NCBI GenBank assembly: GCA_000940995.1
Contig: CP005973.1
Span: 496,001 to 560,000 of the forward strand
Source: Photobacterium gaetbulicola Gung47
GTDB taxonomy: Bacteria > Pseudomonadota > Gammaproteobacteria > Enterobacterales > Vibrionaceae
Direction: 5' to 3'
DNA length: 64,000 nucleotides
The position numbers and the translations under genes are program-made. Below are positions 9,297-17,825 of this stretch, piece by piece. Within the stretch, counting starts at the first letter, position 1. Every line of letters starts with the position of its first letter. The notes under the pieces were generated by a model. The model was not told the origin of the DNA. It saw nothing but the letters and a program-made list of their open reading frames with translations, and did not search any database.

Positions 9297-10549
9297 AATA
9301 AATCCTCTGGGTGTTGCAGCTGTTTGGCGAGCGCCGTGAGAAACCGAGAGCCCGTTAGCCCATCGCTGACGCGATGGTCGGCCGACAGGGTCACGGTCAT
9401 CACGTCGCCAACACAGAGTTTGTCATTGCTGACGATAGGCGCCTTACGCAAGCGGCCAAGACCAATGATCGCTACTTGCGGCGGGTAGATAACGCCGATG
9501 AGGCTGTCCGCTCCCCGTTCTCCAATGCTAGTGACCGTGATAGTGGCACCGGTCAGCTCTGAACTCCGCAAGCGGCCGCGTCGCGCCCTCTCGGTAATCT
9601 CCTTTAGTGATGCCATGACCTGTTCCAGGTTGCGTTGATCCGCATCTAGAATTGCAGGTACCACCAGTCCTCCATCGCGTAGGGAGATTGTGTTGCCGAT
9701 GTGGATAGCCTCGGCAGGAGTGAATTGGCCCTCATGGCAGGAGCCGTTTAGGGCAGGGTAGCGTGGTAACTGCCGTGCGATAGCGGCAATGATGACGGCA
9801 GTGATGAGCAGGCGTTGCTCTGGTTCACGGTGTTGGTTTTGTTGCTTGAGCCATGCCTGGGTGGTGCTGAGATCGATATCCAGTGCGAGATAGTAGTGGG
9901 GGATCTGCTGCTTGGACATTGACATCGCGTCACTGATAGCCTGGCGCATTGAAGACGATTCGTCTTTTATTTCATGCCTGGCGTGCTGCTCTGGCTTAGC
10001 TGGAATATCGCGAAGCAGAATCGCCCCGTTAGGACCACTGCCGGTTAGACCTGACAGCATGATGCCCTGCTGGATGGCCAATAGCCGTGCGGCAGGCGAG
10101 ACAAGTTGCCGCGACGGGTTCGGCTGGACCAAGACGCTGGGATGACGAGCCAAATAGGGATGGCGCTCAACCATGACCGTGGGGAGCGAGCCGTCCTGAC
10201 GGCTATCAGCCGGAGTCTGTTTTCCCGTGGCGGTAGTACTGTCGGTTGTTCCAAGGGCGGGGGTGGTTACGACTTGGGGCTCGGCCTTGGTGGCTGTCAT
10301 CCTTGCCATGACACTGCCAACTGGCAGTTTGATGATCGGCTCTACCAACAGTTCGGTAATGGTACCGTCGTGGTAGGCTTCCATATCAATGGCGCCTTTG
10401 CTTGTCTCGATAACGGCAATGATATCTCCCTTGGCAACCTTATCCCCGCGTTTGACCTGCCACTCGATTAAGGTGCCGTCGCGCATATCGGCACCTAGGG
10501 CTGGCATGGTAATGTCGATGAGATTGGGCGACGTTTGGTTACTGTCCAT
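9293..10549 (-). CDS. 2-oxo acid dehydrogenase E2 component (dihydrolipoamide acyltransferase)
   Basis: Acyltransferase core of a pyruvate-, acetoin- or branched-chain-type dehydrogenase complex, 418 residues. One lipoyl domain comes first (lipoylated Lys in ETSKGAIDM). A peripheral-subunit-binding domain follows (SPAARLLAIQQGI and LTGSGPNGAILLRDI), then the catalytic domain ending with the His-Asp motif DHRVSDG. The start at 10549 (MDSNQTSPNL) is chosen because the lipoyl domain begins there; an upstream in-frame extension to 10822 only reads through the E1 gene in another frame. It overlaps E1 by 11 bp. No E3 (dihydrolipoamide dehydrogenase) is encoded here, so E3 would be borrowed from elsewhere. 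Confidence 0.9.
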   Translation of the reverse strand: MDSNQTSPNLIDITMPALGADMRDGTLIEWQVKRGDKVAKGDIIAVIETSKGAIDMEAYHDGTITELLVEPIIKLPVGSVMARMTATKAEPQVVTTPALGTTDSTTATGKQTPADSRQDGSLPTVMVERHPYLARHPSVLVQPNPSRQLVSPAARLLAIQQGIMLSGLTGSGPNGAILLRDIPAKPEQHARHEIKDESSSMRQAISDAMSMSKQQIPHYYLALDIDLSTTQAWLKQQNQHREPEQRLLITAVIIAAIARQLPRYPALNGSCHEGQFTPAEAIHIGNTISLRDGGLVVPAILDADQRNLEQVMASLKEITERARRGRLRSSELTGATITVTSIGERGADSLIGVIYPPQVAIIGLGRLRKAPIVSNDKLCVGDVMTVTLSADHRVSDGLTGSRFLTALAKQLQHPEDLL

Positions 10550-12569
10550 GGTTGCGGCTTCCCGTATTGCTGTCCCAAGTCGGCGGCATAGCCAATGCTT
10601 CCTTGGCCGCGGCAATAATCTGTTGGGCCTGGGGTATGGCTGCCTGCTCGAGGTGCTGGGGGTAAGGGATTGGCACTTCTTGGCTACAGACCCGGCCAAC
10701 AGGGGCATCCAGATGCCAGAAAGCTTGTTCCATGATGATGGCGCTGATCTCACCGGCAAGGCTGCCGGTATACCAGCCTTCGTCAATAATGACCGCGCGG
10801 TGTGTCTTGCTGACACTGGCAACTATGGTTTGGCTGTCCAAAGGCCGCAACGAACGCAGGTCAATGACCTCGGCACTGATCCCTTCTTGGCTGAGTGCCT
10901 CTGCCGCCTGATGGACTTTGGCCAGGCTTCCGCCATAGGTGATCAGGCTGATGTCAGTTCCTTCGCGCCTGATCAGGGCTTTATTCATGGGGCCGTCGGG
11001 CTCCTCGCTGACCGGACCGCTGTCGTTCAGCAGCATGACGTGCTCGAAGATGAGGACCGGATCGGGATCTGTCAGGGCAAACCCCAGCATATGCCGGGCA
11101 TCATTATGGGTGGCAGGACTGAGCACTTTCAATCCCGGTACATGGGCGTAGAAATTCTCCCAGCTGTGCGAGTGCTGGGCGGCGAGCTGTTTGCCTGCCC
11201 CGCAGGCCATGCGGATAACCAGCGGCACATTGAATTGTCCGCCGGACATATGCAATAGGGTTGCTGCACTGTTGATGATTTGATCCATGGCCAGCAAGCT
11301 GAAATTGACGGTCATCACTTCGACGATGGGCCTCATTCCCCCGAGGGCTGCCCCGATACCGACACCGACAAAGCCAGATTCGCACAACGGCGTATCGATG
11401 ACCCGATCGGGGCCGAATTCACCGATTAACCCTTTGCTGACGGCGTAGCAACCACCGTAATGACCCACATCTTCACCCATCAGGAAAATACGCGGGTCGC
11501 TGTTGAGAGCATCGCTAAGGCCATAGCGAAGTGCTTCTCGGTAGGTGATCTCGGCGTCCTGTTGGGTATTAATTATTGGCGCAAGTGAATGACTGGGATC
11601 GCTGTAGACAAACTGACCGAGGTTCTCGACCGGCTCCTGTGCACCCGCTTCGGCAACGTTGATGGCCATTTCAATTTCCTGGGCAATTTCCGCTTCCATT
11701 GCCACTAGCTCTTGATCTTGAAAGTGGCTGTTTTTCTGCAGCCACTCGATCAAGCGTTTGACCGGGCCTTTTTCTTCCCACAGCGCAATTTCGGCCTTGT
11801 CTCGGTAGAGCTGCGCATCAAAGCTGGAGTGGCCACGGAAACGGTAGGTCTGGCATTCCAGGAAGTAGGGGCCGTTGCCTTGGCGAATATAATCCAACGC
11901 CTTGATAGTCGCCGCTTCGGTATCTACTACATTCATGCCATCGACCTGAACAGCATTGATGCCGTAGCTCTGTGCCTTGCGGGCAATGTTGGTTTCCGAT
12001 TCTGACAGGTTAAGGGCGGTTCCCATGGCATAGCGGTTATTTTCGCAGATGAAAAGTACCGGCAGTTGCCACAGAGCGGCTAAGTTCAGGCTTTCATGAA
12101 ACTCGCCTTCGGCCACGGCTCCTTCCCCGAAGAAGCAGACCGCCACCGCGTCACGTTGCATTTTTTTATTGGCCATCGCCAGCCCCGTAGCCAGTGGTAG
12201 CCCGCCTCCAACAATGGCATTCCCGCCATAAAAATGCCTTTGTTTATCAAATAAGTGCATCGAGCCGCCCCGGCCACGGCTACAGCCGTTCGAGCGACCA
12301 TACATTTCGGCCAGTATGCTACCCATTTCCATTCCTCTGGCGAGGGCATGGCCATGTTCGCGGTAAGTTGCAACGATCTGGTCATCGGGGCTGAGTGCGG
12401 ACATCACGCCGACAGCGATGGCTTCTTCGCCGATGTAAAGGTGAAGAAAGCCACGGATTTTTTCTGCAGCGTATAATTCGGCACATTTTTCCTCAAAGCG
12501 CCTGATCCGCAACATCTGGCGTAGTTGCTCGAGTAGGTGTTGGCGGTTGACATGAAGTCTGTTGGTCAT
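10539..12569 (-). CDS. Fused 2-oxo acid dehydrogenase E1 alpha-beta, TPP-dependent
   Basis: Decarboxylates a 2-oxo acid (pyruvate, acetoin or branched) and passes the acyl group to E2. The 676-residue chain joins the alpha subunit (residues 1-320, with TPP/Mg motif GEGAVAEGEFHES from 148 and CENN near 175) and the beta subunit (from about 340, with GEDVGHYGGCYAVSKGL and the C-terminal IDLRSLRPLD transketolase segment). Most bacterial acetoin/branched-chain E1 enzymes have these as separate genes, so the fusion is notable. It overlaps the ligase gene upstream by 4 nt (ATGA). The substrate cannot be fixed from motifs; the neighbouring acetyl-CoA synthetase and PEP synthase point to pyruvate-acetyl metabolism. 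Confidence 0.9.
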   Translation of the reverse strand: MTNRLHVNRQHLLEQLRQMLRIRRFEEKCAELYAAEKIRGFLHLYIGEEAIAVGVMSALSPDDQIVATYREHGHALARGMEMGSILAEMYGRSNGCSRGRGGSMHLFDKQRHFYGGNAIVGGGLPLATGLAMANKKMQRDAVAVCFFGEGAVAEGEFHESLNLAALWQLPVLFICENNRYAMGTALNLSESETNIARKAQSYGINAVQVDGMNVVDTEAATIKALDYIRQGNGPYFLECQTYRFRGHSSFDAQLYRDKAEIALWEEKGPVKRLIEWLQKNSHFQDQELVAMEAEIAQEIEMAINVAEAGAQEPVENLGQFVYSDPSHSLAPIINTQQDAEITYREALRYGLSDALNSDPRIFLMGEDVGHYGGCYAVSKGLIGEFGPDRVIDTPLCESGFVGVGIGAALGGMRPIVEVMTVNFSLLAMDQIINSAATLLHMSGGQFNVPLVIRMACGAGKQLAAQHSHSWENFYAHVPGLKVLSPATHNDARHMLGFALTDPDPVLIFEHVMLLNDSGPVSEEPDGPMNKALIRREGTDISLITYGGSLAKVHQAAEALSQEGISAEVIDLRSLRPLDSQTIVASVSKTHRAVIIDEGWYTGSLAGEISAIIMEQAFWHLDAPVGRVCSQEVPIPYPQHLEQAAIPQAQQIIAAAKEALAMPPTWDSNTGSRNHGQ

Positions 12570-14314
12570 TGTTCGTCACTCTCCAGCGTTGAGGTATCTC
12601 CCTCGGGGAGCCCTAATTCTCTCGCTTTGAGCAGCCGGCGCATGATCTTACCGCTGCGGGTTTTGGGGAGGTTAGTTCGAAAAGCGATTTCTTTGGGCGC
12701 GACCGCGGCCCCGAGCCTTTTGCGGGCAAGTCCAAGCAATGCCTGCCGCAGATCATCGTCAGCACTGATTCCGGGCTTGAGGGCGACGAAGGCCTTAACC
12801 AGTTGGCCGGCAACGGGATCCGGTATACCTATCACCCCCACCTCGGCAACGGCTGGGTGTTCCATCAAGACACTCTCTACTTCAAAGGGGCCGATTAGAT
12901 GGCCGGATGATTTGATCAGATCGTCTTTGCGGCCGACGAACCAGAAGTAGCCGTCTTCATCCATCATCGCGAGATCACCGCTTAAATACCACTCACCGTT
13001 GAAGCATTGCGCATATTTTTCGGCTTGGTTGAGATAGCCCCTGAACATGGAGGGCCAGCCAGCTCTTACTGCCAACTCGCCAATGGTCATCGGGGTAGAG
13101 GCTTCAACCAGATGGCCCTGTTCATCATCAATGATAATGGCGGCCTCTATTCCTGGCAGGGGTTGACCCATCGAGCCTGGCTTAATGGGCTCACTTGGAT
13201 AGTTGGCAATCATGATGCCGCCTGTTTCGGTCTGCCACCAGTTATCGTGAAACGGCATTTTCAGAACCCGATTGCTCCACTCAACGGCTTCTGGGTTGAG
13301 GGGTTCCCCGACACTGGCCATGAAGCGTAATGCCGTCAAGTCGAATTGGCACGGTAGGGTATCGCCGGCTTTCATCAGCATGCGGATGGCGGTCGGTGCC
13401 GTGTACCAAACAGTCACATGTTGGTCCTGTAGTATTTTGTACCAACGCTCGGCATCAAACTCTGCCTCATCGACGATCATGGTGACCCCGATGCATAGCG
13501 GAGCAATAATGCCGTAGGTGGTTCCGGTTACCCAACCCGGATCGGCCGTGCACCAATAGGTATCTGTCGGCTTGAGATCAAGCGCATAAAAGGCGGATAG
13601 TAGGTGGTGCTCAACGGCCTGGTGGACATGAAGGACCCCTTTGGGTTTTCCGGTGGTGCCGCTGGTAAAGTGCAGCAGCGCCGTGTCTTCCGGCAGGGTT
13701 CGTGCGGTTGGATACTGGGGATCGGCGCTGCCCATCAGTAAATGGAAGTCAAAGCAACCTTCCTCGTTGTCCGGGTTGCCGTCAACCAGCAGTATTGCCT
13801 TCAGGTGCGGCAGTTCGCGCCACCAGCTTTTAAGCTTTTTGCGGTAGAGGCTAACGGTAGTAACCACCACGTTTGCTTCGCCGATTTCCATTCGGGAGCG
13901 GATGGGCTCGGGGCCAAATGCGGAAAACAAAGGGGTGAAAACACAACCGGCTTTTAATGTGCCCAATGCGGCAATATAAAGTTCTGGCCGTCGCCCTATA
14001 AGGCTGAAGATGCGACTGCCTGAAGCGAGGCCAAGTTGGTTTAACAGTGAGCCAAAGGCACTGGATTGTTTGCTGAGCTGATGGTAACTCAGTTCGACAA
14101 TTTGATCCTTCTTGCTGATCCAACGAAGGGCAACTTTGTCTTCGAAAGGGGTTCCGAGATGCCGATCGACCGCTTCATAGCCGATATTGATCCCTCCGGA
14201 TGAAAGCCCCTTGGGCTGTGTACAGCGCGGAGGCGGTTGGGTCTTCGCTTGTGCGTAATTGACGAGGTTGGCGTTTTCAGCCAAAACCTTGTTGAAAATT
14301 GGCTTTATCATCAT
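12566..14314 (-). CDS. AMP-forming acyl-CoA synthetase (acetyl-CoA synthetase-like)
   Basis: Adenylate-forming enzyme of 582 residues that would activate acetate or a short acid to acyl-CoA. Visible motifs: P-loop TSGTTGKPKGV, the WWQTETGG motif diagnostic for short-chain (acetate/propionate) ligases, YLSGDLAMMDEDGYFWFVGR (A7/A8) and the C-terminal TRSGKIMRRLLKA with the Lys that is acetylated in Acs. It is shorter than standard AcsA (about 650 residues), like the family III AcsA of Bacillus. It is the first gene of the operon leading to E1, E2, ACP and PpsA. Its product could also feed the ACP. The ribosome site is weak (GGG 7-8 nt upstream); a second ATG lies 3 nt inside. Confidence 0.88.
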   Translation of the reverse strand: MMIKPIFNKVLAENANLVNYAQAKTQPPPRCTQPKGLSSGGINIGYEAVDRHLGTPFEDKVALRWISKKDQIVELSYHQLSKQSSAFGSLLNQLGLASGSRIFSLIGRRPELYIAALGTLKAGCVFTPLFSAFGPEPIRSRMEIGEANVVVTTVSLYRKKLKSWWRELPHLKAILLVDGNPDNEEGCFDFHLLMGSADPQYPTARTLPEDTALLHFTSGTTGKPKGVLHVHQAVEHHLLSAFYALDLKPTDTYWCTADPGWVTGTTYGIIAPLCIGVTMIVDEAEFDAERWYKILQDQHVTVWYTAPTAIRMLMKAGDTLPCQFDLTALRFMASVGEPLNPEAVEWSNRVLKMPFHDNWWQTETGGIMIANYPSEPIKPGSMGQPLPGIEAAIIIDDEQGHLVEASTPMTIGELAVRAGWPSMFRGYLNQAEKYAQCFNGEWYLSGDLAMMDEDGYFWFVGRKDDLIKSSGHLIGPFEVESVLMEHPAVAEVGVIGIPDPVAGQLVKAFVALKPGISADDDLRQALLGLARKRLGAAVAPKEIAFRTNLPKTRSGKIMRRLLKARELGLPEGDTSTLESDEQ

Positions 14315-14488
14315 GATGCCCGGGACAATGAGTTAGGATGAATACAGCGCTTCAGCAGAAGCTAGCCTCGAACAAATTGTGGTTAATTTACGGCCAATTG
14401 CTATTGCAGTGTTGAGAGAAAGGGACAAATGGCACCTGCTAGGGAGCGTTCAGCCACCCTGATGGAGTAAGGTTTGGTCCAGAGATGG

Positions 14489-15226
14489 TTATAAATAGCT
14501 CTTGATAAAATCAATATCACCTTCGGCAATCATATAGTAGGTGAAGTGCTGATCTTGCCATGCTGTATGGGTAAGGAGCGGCGCCCTTTGTAGTACCTCG
14601 GCTTCTATCGGGATAGTCTTATCTATACTGAACGTGCTGAGCGTAGTGACAAATAGCCAAATGTACTTGCCGGCATCGTTTTCTAGACAGACGATGGAGA
14701 CTTTCTCATCTTGCCATTGCTGCATGACTCCGCCCAAGATATGCAGGGTATTGAGTGATGCGGGCAGCACATAACCAGTAGGCCAGTTAACATTGGCAAA
14801 CCCTTGGTCTATCGACGCTAGATTATCCTCCACAATATCCATTTCATAAGGTTGGGTGACAAAAGCGAGCATGTCGTGCTGGAAGTGGGTGAAACGGGGT
14901 TTGGCTTCAGGGCCAATCATCAGCCACGACAGGACAAGCAGCATCAGTGAGGCAGCAATGGCGGTTGGCACCAGCCACATGTTGCGCTTGGCTGGGGCAT
15001 TATGTTTTGCGTACTGCTTTGTAAGCTCTGTTTTCAAGCCTGGCGGGATAGCGATGTCGTTGAAGCTCTGGTGAAGAGCCTCCTCATTCTGTAAGTACGT
15101 CTGGTACCAAACTTTCAGTTCGGGATCATTTTCGACCCGGAGTAGCGCTTCTTTGATGACCTGTGTTTCATCATCAATCCCGGGACGGTAGAGTCTTAAT
15201 ATCGACTTGATGCTGTTGCTGTCCAT
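14489..15226 (-). CDS. Probable membrane anti-sigma factor
   Basis: 245-residue protein with a cytoplasmic N-terminus of about 85 residues, one hydrophobic membrane segment (residues 86-104, MWLVPTAIAASLMLLVLSW) and a periplasmic C-terminal half of about 140 residues. It has no lipobox or signal peptide. Its start codon shares the A of a TAATG junction with the sigma-factor stop codon upstream, so it is translationally coupled to that gene. This topology and position are those of ECF anti-sigma factors, though the N-terminal half lacks a visible zinc His-Cys motif. The signal it would sense is not evident. Confidence 0.65.
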   Translation of the reverse strand: MDSNSIKSILRLYRPGIDDETQVIKEALLRVENDPELKVWYQTYLQNEEALHQSFNDIAIPPGLKTELTKQYAKHNAPAKRNMWLVPTAIAASLMLLVLSWLMIGPEAKPRFTHFQHDMLAFVTQPYEMDIVEDNLASIDQGFANVNWPTGYVLPASLNTLHILGGVMQQWQDEKVSIVCLENDAGKYIWLFVTTLSTFSIDKTIPIEAEVLQRAPLLTHTAWQDQHFTYYMIAEGDIDFIKSYL

Positions 15227-15804
15227 TATTTAGCTCCTACTTGCTCCAAGCTTTCGTCGAAGTCAGTTAAATCTGATTCAATGATCTTGCACAGCATTAC
15301 TTTTCCCCTTGAAATTCGAGATTTAACTGTACCGATGGGTACGCCTATGATGTCTGCAATCTCCTGATACGAGTGCTCATGCATATAAAATAAGATTAAT
15401 GGCGTGCGATAAAACTCATTCAAGTTCGATATGGCTGCGATGGCTTTCGAGGGGGCAATACACAATGGCTCTTGGATGTCCAACTCTTCGGTAGCCCCTT
15501 CGGTAATATCTTCATCACTCGCTAGTACGCTGATCTTACGCTTATTGCGCAGGAACTCTCGGTACAGCGTGGTAAACAGCCATGTTTTTTCTTTGCCCGG
15601 CTCGCGCAATTGGTGGCCTTTTTCCAGCCAGATACAAAAGGCCTGCTGGGTAAGGTCACTGGCATCGGCTTGTGAGTTCGTCAGGCTGTAGGCAAACCGG
15701 TAGAGCTTGGCATAGTACAAATCGACGAGCTGGTCATAGTCATGCTGTGGTTGAGAGTATCTACTCATGCTAGTAAGAGGCTTCAAGTTTGGTTCTTGTT
15801 CCAT
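15226..15804 (-). CDS. ECF-type RNA polymerase sigma factor
   Basis: Sigma-70 family factor of the extracytoplasmic-function type. Region 2 is seen as LVDLYYAKLYRFAYSLTNSQ followed by ASDLTQQAFCIWLEKG. Region 4 has a helix-turn-helix (HSYQEIADIIGVPIGTVKSR). The ATG at 15804 (MEQEPNLKPL) is used; an ATG at 15768 (MSRYSQPQHDYDQL) is equally possible, and a TTG at 15867 reads across a possible promoter of the divergent gene and is rejected. No strong ribosome site marks any of these starts. It is cotranscribed with the anti-sigma gene. The target set is unknown; the divergent secreted-protein gene at 15969 is a candidate. Confidence 0.85.
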   Translation of the reverse strand: MEQEPNLKPLTSMSRYSQPQHDYDQLVDLYYAKLYRFAYSLTNSQADASDLTQQAFCIWLEKGHQLREPGKEKTWLFTTLYREFLRNKRKISVLASDEDITEGATEELDIQEPLCIAPSKAIAAISNLNEFYRTPLILFYMHEHSYQEIADIIGVPIGTVKSRISRGKVMLCKIIESDLTDFDESLEQVGAK

Positions 15805-15860
15805 ATTTTTACGATAAGCATAGGCTGAACGAGAGGGATCATTTTTCTTAATCTCGACAT

Positions 15861-15886
15861 GGAACAAGTTTTCGACTTCTGTCTCT
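15861..15886 (+). promoter_or_regulatory. Possible ECF-type promoter of the 15969 gene
   Basis: GGAAC at 15861-15865 resembles the -35 element used by many ECF sigma factors, and GTCTCT at 15881-15886 resembles their -10 element. The spacing is about 2 bp shorter than the usual sigma-E spacing, so this is weak. It points toward the secreted-protein gene and sits next to the ECF gene. Confidence 0.25.
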
Positions 15887-15968
15887 TACCTGTGAAACAA
15901 GGAGGTTGGTCGTAGTATTTGGAAAAGGAGTGGCATGTCTGATTGAATCGACTTGATTAGGTGAAGAT

Positions 15969-16391
15969 ATGAAAAGAGCAATTCAAGATGTATTAGCGGC
16001 AGCGGGTATGATGAGTATTGTTCTGTTCTCCAGTGTCGGGTTAGCCAAAGATGAAGGAAGAACAAGGCTGGAGTGTGGCAAAAGCGGTGCTTACGATACC
16101 AGTATGAGTGCGAGGTATGAGGTACGCGATGGACGCGAGAAAATTGATGTGTCCTTTGAAGCGGCACCGACAGGGTATTTCTTTTCAGGTCAAGAGCTTG
16201 ATGTTCATGTCGACTATGTTTTCGTGGGAAAGATGATGCTGAGGTATGTCGGTTTTGATCTGCAGGGAGACTTAGAGTTCGACACCAATATTGATGGGGC
16301 CAATGATGACAGTGTGCCATTCCCGGAAGATTTCCCTTCCGTGGAAAGGGGAACCCATGTGACAGTGGGCTACCTGGGGTGCTCACTATAA
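15969..16391 (+). CDS. Small secreted protein of unknown function
   Basis: 140 residues. Residues 1-26 form a Sec signal peptide (MKRAIQDVLAAAGMMSIVLF then SSVGLA) with cleavage after LA. The mature part is a soluble domain with Cys near residue 36 and Cys138 at the end (TRLECGKSG and GYLGCSL), which could form one disulfide joining both ends. I do not recognise the family. AGGTGA lies 6 nt before the ATG. It is divergent from the ECF sigma gene and could be one of its targets or the envelope partner of that system. Confidence 0.7.
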   Translation: MKRAIQDVLAAAGMMSIVLFSSVGLAKDEGRTRLECGKSGAYDTSMSARYEVRDGREKIDVSFEAAPTGYFFSGQELDVHVDYVFVGKMMLRYVGFDLQGDLEFDTNIDGANDDSVPFPEDFPSVERGTHVTVGYLGCSL

Positions 16392-16396
16392 AAAAT

Positions 16397-16435
16397 GCGC
16401 TGTGTCTTCTAGTGATGCCCATGAAGACACAGCGC
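16397..16435 (-). terminator. Rho-independent terminator for the 16466 lipoprotein gene
   Basis: A perfect 13-bp inverted repeat (GCGCTGTGTCTTC at 16397-16409, GAAGACACAGCGC at 16423-16435) with a 13-nt loop. Read on the minus strand the stem is followed by ATTTTTTAT, so it ends transcripts of the lipoprotein gene. On the plus strand there is no T-run after the stem. Confidence 0.85.
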
Positions 16436-16465
16436 TACAGGAAACAAGGTTGCTATTGTTGGAAT

Positions 16466-17254
16466 TTAGCTTTTAGTGAAACGGTAAGTTTGGATCTTCT
16501 GCTCTTGACCGTTGACTAGGGCGTAAGTGTCAACCATCCACACATTCTGTCCGGCGAAGCCAAGTTCAACTCGTACGGTCGACGAATCGAAGTTTTTGTA
16601 GATGCTTGCCTGTGCATTCGTCGGGTAGAAGTTGTAGCGGTTCATGCCTTGTTGGTACTCACCAGCAAAGGTAACAGGAACATTGCTTGCGTTATCTGTA
16701 ACTGTCAGGCTATAACCCGCTTGTGGCGTGTAGGCAAAGTTAGCCGTAAAAGCGAGTGCTTGTGACTGACCATCGATAGCGACATTGTTGATGTTAACGC
16801 TCGCTTCAGTGGTTTTAGCCAGTGAACCTGTCGCTTTTGCCGTGGCATTGACAGCTTGTTCTGTGGCGCCACTCCAGATGCTTACGTTCCAGTTGCCTGT
16901 GAAGTTATCTAGCTTGTCCCAGTTTTGAGGTTGGGCACTGGTGGCAGCCTGTCCACCGTTACCAATCTGGGCCAGGGCATCATTTCGGCTGTCATGGCGC
17001 TGGTTATCACGGTTGTTTTGAATATCAGCAGAAGCACCTGCCACACCGCCAGAAACACCGCCAGCAATTGCGCCTTTCACTGCAAGGTCTGCATCACCGG
17101 TAAGTGCACCGAGTGTGAGGCCAAGTAGAGCACCGCCAGCGGCCCCTTGTTTGGTCAGGGCATTTGGATCATCTTGGTTGTCAGGATTGACACAACCAGT
17201 TAGAAGAGTCAGGCCGATGATGGAAACAATAGACGTTTTAGCGAAAGTGTTCAT
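16466..17254 (-). CDS. Glycine-zipper outer-membrane lipoprotein
   Basis: 262-residue lipoprotein: signal peptide with lipobox LLTGC (Cys21). A glycine-rich double hairpin of the glycine-zipper type follows (GAAGGALLGLTLGALTGDA and KGAIAGGVSGGVAGASA, about residues 38-75). A Gln/Asn-rich linker then leads to a C-terminal beta-rich domain of about 140 residues (DNFTGNWNVSIWSGA onward) that I do not recognise. Similar N-termini occur in OmpA-like and Rick_17kDa/SlyB lipoproteins that insert in the outer membrane. AGGAAT precedes the ATG. It is monocistronic, with its own terminator. Confidence 0.75.
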   Translation of the reverse strand: MNTFAKTSIVSIIGLTLLTGCVNPDNQDDPNALTKQGAAGGALLGLTLGALTGDADLAVKGAIAGGVSGGVAGASADIQNNRDNQRHDSRNDALAQIGNGGQAATSAQPQNWDKLDNFTGNWNVSIWSGATEQAVNATAKATGSLAKTTEASVNINNVAIDGQSQALAFTANFAYTPQAGYSLTVTDNASNVPVTFAGEYQQGMNRYNFYPTNAQASIYKNFDSSTVRVELGFAGQNVWMVDTYALVNGQEQKIQTYRFTKS

Positions 17255-17825
17255 GGTGATTCCTGCTGTTTAAATGTTTTAAGGCGGCATCACTGTTGCG
17301 ATGGCGTTTTGTTATGCCGCTAATGTAACAACTTGAAACTGAATCATTCCTGTACGAATTGAACAGTGTTTTTTTGTATTTCAAAATGTAAATCTGCTTG
17401 CGTTTTCATGCTTTGTTGTGGGCGGTATATGGCTTGCTCTTATGTGCTTGATTTTAAAAACGCTGTTTTAAACGACGGGTGTTATTTTGCTTCCTTTCGG
17501 TCGGAGCTAAGGTCAATCTCTGGAGTGTTATCGCACTGAATGTAAGGAAATGTAAATTGCAGAGGAGCAACGCAAGAATTGCGGGTTATTTTGCTCGAGA
17601 GGGTTATCTGCTTAGTCTTGGGTGGAAATTGTCATACTTAGTAACGCTAAATTTTTGTCTAGCTACTGAAATAAGTATAGCTGATTAGGTTTTAATGCAT
17701 TGTTTAATAATGATTTTATGTGCGATGTCTTCGTTGATTAAATTATCATTAGGGTTTCATAAAAATATACTACACTTGAATTATCTTGGTTAAAAAAATA
17801 CCACATGGGATTTGGTGAGTAGTTT
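17255..17825. other. 571-bp AT-rich intergenic region
   Basis: Between the divergent lipoprotein gene and the small secreted protein gene. It must contain both promoters. Short open frames inside it (such as 17479-17688) lack ribosome sites and protein-like composition. No convincing RNA or repeat was seen. Confidence 0.5.

Noticed and set aside
10389..11258. 289-codon plus-strand frame across E1/E2
   Set aside because: Antisense of the E1 and E2 genes, which have clear motifs on the minus strand.
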